A DNA stretch of 64,000 nucleotides from Urechis unicinctus (Eukaryota; Annelida; Polychaeta; Xenopneusta; Urechidae), in assembly GCA_034190875.2 (NCBI GenBank), contig CM067343.1:19585048-19649047 (forward strand). The letters run 5' to 3'. Position 1 is the stretch's first letter. Each line of letters starts with the position of its first letter. Positions 59,433 to 64,000 of this stretch are shown here, piece after piece. Position numbers and translations under genes: made by a program. The notes below the pieces were generated by a model. That model did no database searches and had not been told where the DNA came from. It worked only from the letters and a program-made list of their open reading frames with translations.

Positions 59433-61928
59433 GAATCACGAACCCGCTGTATTGAGAAGGTACATCTGACTATATTTGTTATTACACAGACGCATGTGCC
59501 CCGTCGCCGTCATGTGCGACCTACACTCGCAAGATAACGTTTTAATTAAAGTTTCTCCTCGCGATGATAACGGATGCCAACTCACAAGACTATATATAGG
59601 TGCTAGGAAGAGAAACATGGTCATCCAACTAAGTCGCCCCGGAAACATACGGCGTTGGAATTGATTATTTAAATCAGCGCTTATTTGATTGTCTAAAAGG
59701 CCCCATTAATCTATCAGCGACGAAGTCCAGTTTGCAAGCGCTTTGCGTGTGGATGAAAGCAGTCCGTGGATGAAGCGTTGGCCCATTGAGATGGAGATTC
59801 ATGCGCTGTGAGCATATCGCCTATCTTCTTTATGTGATCCGCCCGTAAAGAACAGATCTCGCGGTGAACGAGAAGTGACAAGGTGGGTCTGATAAAGCAC
59901 GCACATAGGAGATTTGATGCGAAAGCTGCACAGGGGTATTCATCACGACCAAGCGTTCACATCTCAACCTTAAATTAGCACGGGATAGGAAAAGTCCCCC
60001 CACCCCCCCCTCTCTATCATTTATTCCAAAACAAATGATTAGGTTCATTTTGATCATACTTTGGAACCTGCTCCCTGTTAAACTCTATGCATGCATTGAC
60101 TTTGCAATATGAATGAACCTAGCCTGGCTTTTTATGATATAGCTGGTGACATGCTGGGACACGTTGTGATTTCCATGCACGCACGTCATTCTGTAAAATG
60201 GGCAAGGCGTGTGGAGAATCCATGGCTTCCAAAAGAGGGTTGACACCCACCGGGCAGTGATGACAGATGAGCGCATAATAGCCAATCACATAGTGAAATG
60301 AATACAGAAAACTGAGATGAGAAATCAATTATTTGACATATTGATGCATGCAGTATATGAATGAACGACCAGGGTAGGCACACTGTACAGCAAACAGACA
60401 ACCAAGTGACGTCATGATGAAGCATTTAAGGTCATGTTGGAAACACACCAAGGTCGACATAGATCGCAGACGATGCGCTGCTGGTTCACAGTTCACTTCT
60501 TATACAACCCTCACAGCACGTAAATGCCAGACTTAGTTAACCAGCCATGAGGTGAAGGGTAATGAGGGTCAGATCCACTCGAAGCAGGCATACTTTCCTG
60601 GTCAGTCCGTACCAGGTGGACTCGACTCGCCGGCCTAACTACGCATGGTCAGCAGACGGTTTGCAGTCATTTGGTGTGCAGACGGTGAAAGGCACGCGAT
60701 GACGGGATCATGTGATCCGAACGTCGATATTGTTACTGAGCATCATCGTCCATGGACTGAGTGTGCTCTATGCATCAGACGCCGCTCAGATTTAACCCGA
60801 ACCATATAACAGCTGTCCAGTACGTGACTTATTACACTCATTTGACAAAATGGAGGTGCGTGTTTTGGGTGAATTACAATGATCTAATTGGACATGACGC
60901 AAGCACGATTTTGCCAGGCTTTGTCCTAGTGGGTATGAAACTTGTTTATTATTGATGAACCACCGAATCACCTTTGTGGTGGTCACTGAGAGATTGACTA
61001 ACCGCGTCAACTAATCAACTCACGTGACATCACGCGCCCACCACAAACGAGAACTCACAAGCAGGGGTCTTTTGCGAGGAGAATGTCAATTGGTGGATAC
61101 CACGATATGTGGTTAGTGCCGTGTATGACAGCGCATGCGTCACAATTCACAACGTCATAAGTCTAGAAACTTCAACTGTAAATGAAACGAACTGCAACGT
61201 CAGCTTCAGATTTTAGTAGTTGAAATTTAAAATGTTTGGCTGATGATATGAAGATAATCTAACAAAGCAGGTTATTGTTATAGTATTCTAAAGAAAGCAT
61301 TTGGTTGGAAACAAAGTCAGAAATAATAACGCAAGCTATAAGATTAAGATTACAGATAAGAAGAGGGATGCTGAGCGTGGCTGTAGCGGTGATGAAGAAG
61401 AACCCGTTGTGATAACACTGATGCGGACTTTAACCACGGTCACTGCTCTACAGAGTCACACCTTGGACAGTTCATCTCAGCCCAGGTTGAACCTGTATTT
61501 ACTTCTTCCCATAATTCCCTAACCGGAAATTGGCAGTTGATTGGCTGCATCCTGCTCGCTATAAATCACATATATTGGATGAATCAAGTCTGATCTTATT
61601 TAGTGTAAGGAACTGACTGATTCAATGGTAAGGTTGCCAATAACTGTCTTTCCCATTTTCATTTACGATTTAGCAAATTTTTAAGCCTTTGATCCTTGTG
61701 TGCTTCACAGGAGCGATGATGAATCGTGTAAAGTAGTACACGGTCGGAAGCTTTTATAGCACCAGTACCATGCCGCACAGGTGAACAGGACAAATCCTCA
61801 GCAGCTGCAGATTAATGTTTCGCCGCCGTGCTGTTACTGTGGGTCAGGTAGTAAACATCACATGATCTCTGTACCAGCTTCTGTCAAAGATAACTTGATA
61901 AATGTTGTCAACCCTGAATAATACAGAC
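59433..61928. other. No gene recognised
   Basis: Short open frames only. An inverted CCAAT box with a TATA-like sequence near 61538-61568 is listed separately. No repeats stand out except a short C tract near 60000. Confidence 0.4.
61535..61630 (+). promoter_or_regulatory. Possible CCAAT/TATA promoter
   Basis: TTGATTGGCTG (inverted CCAAT) at about 61537-61547 is followed about 14 bases later by GCTATAAATC. About 55 bases beyond, the sequence CAATG|GTAAGG places an ATG directly before a good donor at 61625-61628. Such ATG-only first coding exons exist in animals, but no second exon could be found. Treat this as a hypothesis. Confidence 0.2.
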
Positions 61929-62107
61929 AAGGTAATGGGCGAGAGACTTAACGTCAATACTTGTGAGCTTCACAGCCAAGGTAATGGGTGAGAGACTTAA
62001 CGTCAATAGTTGTGAGCTTCACAGCCAAGGTAATGGGTGAGAGACTTAACGTCAATAGTTGTGAGCTTCACAGCCAAGGTAATGGGCGAGAGACTTAACG
62101 TCAATAC
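61929..62107. repeat. 49-bp tandem repeat, 3.7 copies
   Basis: The unit contains AAGGTAATGGGTGAGAGACT and TAACGTCAATAGTTGTGAGC and ends CTTCACAGCC. Copies are nearly identical, differing at GGGCGAG/GGGTGAG and AATACT/AATAGT, so the expansion is recent. Confidence 0.96.
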
Positions 62108-64000
62108 TAAAGCGTCAGATAAACTGCCATTTCTGGGACTGCCGTGAGTTGGTGTATTGAGTTCAAACAACACTGTGCTGGTGTGGTTATATCGAAGAAA
62201 GCTTTGAATAAATATGGCTGAGAATTGATTTGGTTAAAAAAATGCAGTGCACATCTTAACAGGGTTTCGGTTGCGGCCTCTTTATGTTACCCAAGTCGCG
62301 ATAACACAACACCAAAGCAAGAGAAACATGCTTAACGACGCAGCGAGTAAAATACACAACGATGAGACGCGCTTTACACTCGATAATCCAACTACTTTAC
62401 GCTGAATAAAGAGTTCATCAGACATTGTGCGTACGCTATGCTTATCTCATAATAAACATGGGCCATTAAAACACTCGGGCGTCACCAGTTTATCGCATTG
62501 ATCGATTACTGCTACCAAATCTTATGATTTAGGATATTTGTCAGAATCCTCGAGTACGTAAGATGATTAACGGGTGCATGAGACAAAAACATAGTGATTA
62601 AATCATTAAACCATCCTTTCTACGTGAATAACACCAATCGCAATTATGCAAATTAGATCACTTATTTCAATTACTACAAACGACCCGCGGACGAACAGAC
62701 AATAGCTCAATTATAAACGGGCCTGACCAGTGGTTTTATGTATATAGAATCCAATATCATAATTAAAATGTTGAAATGTCATGTGCGCACATTTGAATCG
62801 CACAGACCATGGCATAAATAAATCGTAAAATTCATCGCGCTCAAGGCATGGAAGCTATTGGACCGACTCGACCCACAAGGTGCTTGTGGTGTCGGGTAAG
62901 TTTTGTTTTTACAAGAAGATGATGACGAACAGAGTTGTGGAGCTGGTCTGTCATAAATAAGGCTTCCTCGCTGATCCCCGCTTCTGAATGCCTCACACCA
63001 CGCGTGATAGAGGGTGGATGTGAAGGTGTCGGTAGCTGATGGAGTTTTCTGGAAGACAAGTTACGCTGGAGGGCCGTAGCTCAGTGAACAATAGAAGATG
63101 GTATTAGGTCGGAGACGAGATTCTGCGTCTGTGGATTGCTTCATTTTTCTGTTTTGTCATCAATATTCATCGAGTCTGTTGTTATGTTATGATACATGCT
63201 GATCCCTGTTTGCATAAGATATGTAATGATGTACAATAGGTGAGTAGACAGGCGCCTCTAAGACAATGGGATAAGGCAGTAGATGCGGGGATGCCTAATC
63301 TGCATAATTTATGAACTTTACATCATCGTTTCGGTGTCGTTACGAACACCCATGGAAATGGAGATACGCATGCGCATTAACATGCCAGCAACCATGTATT
63401 CCGGATGCCCAAAAGAGAGAAATTGTTCGCGACAACCGCTAATCATTTCACTGACATTGAATCTAAGTGATCAAAGTGCACTAGGTCACGGAGTGACAAT
63501 AAAGTCACGTGAAGGTCAATGCCCTGCGCCCATTTACAGAAGTAAACGACCATCTGGTATTGTGTATGTGAAAGCCGCGTGTAAACATCAGAGAACACCA
63601 ACGTGGACATTAAAGCGATATTACATTTCAATTGCGCGGATGGTAAATGATAAATCGCGTGTAGGGATCCACTAACAATATGATCAGACGCCGACTATTA
63701 TGGGTCTGACAGACACATTCACCAGCGAGCAGTGATCGTTCCACCTCTGACCCTGGCATACGTCTGCCATGACCTCTATTTACAGAAGAAACAATCTACA
63801 GATCACATGACCTCCACGTATGTCGTTGTAATTGCAGAATATATGCGCCTCACTTGAGACTGATGAGAGCGATTCGGCACTATACGGGTGTCTTTTAACA
63901 CTCTCCTAAGGTAATGAGGATTGCAACGGGGGGTGTCTCAATGGTAGTTTCACATAAGTGTCAAACCGAAAGCTGCTGTCCGCGCTGCCGCACTAACTCA
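62108..64000. other. No gene recognised
   Basis: The longest open frame (63283-63672, plus, 130 codons) shows no motif. No repeats or RNA genes were recognised up to the right edge. Confidence 0.4.

Noticed and set aside
61301-61519. 73-codon plus-strand frame with a charged N-terminal half
   Set aside because: No Kozak context, domain or partner exon could be identified.

Overview
The window is nuclear DNA from an intron-rich animal, most likely a non-model, probably marine, invertebrate. The one gene that can be identified with confidence keeps dozens of phase-matched GT-AG introns and aligns with the vertebrate/lophotrochozoan plexin layout rather than with the reduced layouts of flies or nematodes. 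The remaining sequence is dominated by microsatellites, minisatellites and poly-G/poly-C tracts. There is no sign of bacterial or viral organisation, and I cannot fix the phylum from this sequence.

Layout. Positions 1-8650 hold dispersed repeats, a long GA/CT/TA low-complexity block (2.70-3.26 kb), a possible small three-exon gene on the minus strand (3325-4246) and a fold-back element rich in ACCGAT/ATCGGT (4.43-4.94 kb). The left arm of a ~2.1 kb inverted repeat lies at 4951-6993. Positions 8652-19385 on the minus strand are a plexin gene that I resolve into 33 coding exons (about 5.55 kb of coding sequence, ~1,850 residues): signal peptide, sema, PSI1-IPT1-PSI2-IPT2-PSI3-IPT3-6, one membrane segment, and a cytoplasmic RasGAP-like domain split by a Rho-GTPase-binding domain. 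Sequence details and a basic pre-membrane RKRR motif point to the plexin-B class. The right arm of the inverted repeat is at 25915-28055, so the plexin gene is bracketed by the two arms.

Positions 20-64 kb contain no gene I can support. They hold short-period tandem arrays (29-, 31-, 32-, 49- and ~50-bp units), three long TA tracts, many G or C homopolymers, a tRNA-like SINE fragment near 29.8-30.1 kb and clusters of CRE-like palindromes. The long open frames there come from tandem repeats and not from genes.

The most notable observations are: (1) five apparent single-base frame breaks concentrated in 16.58-18.53 kb of an otherwise intact plexin gene; (2) the inverted repeat pair flanking that gene; (3) two adjacent 32-bp satellite families at 49.1-49.75 kb that share a 16-bp core, one of which carries a CRE palindrome in several units. 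Nothing here looks like a previously undescribed multi-gene system.
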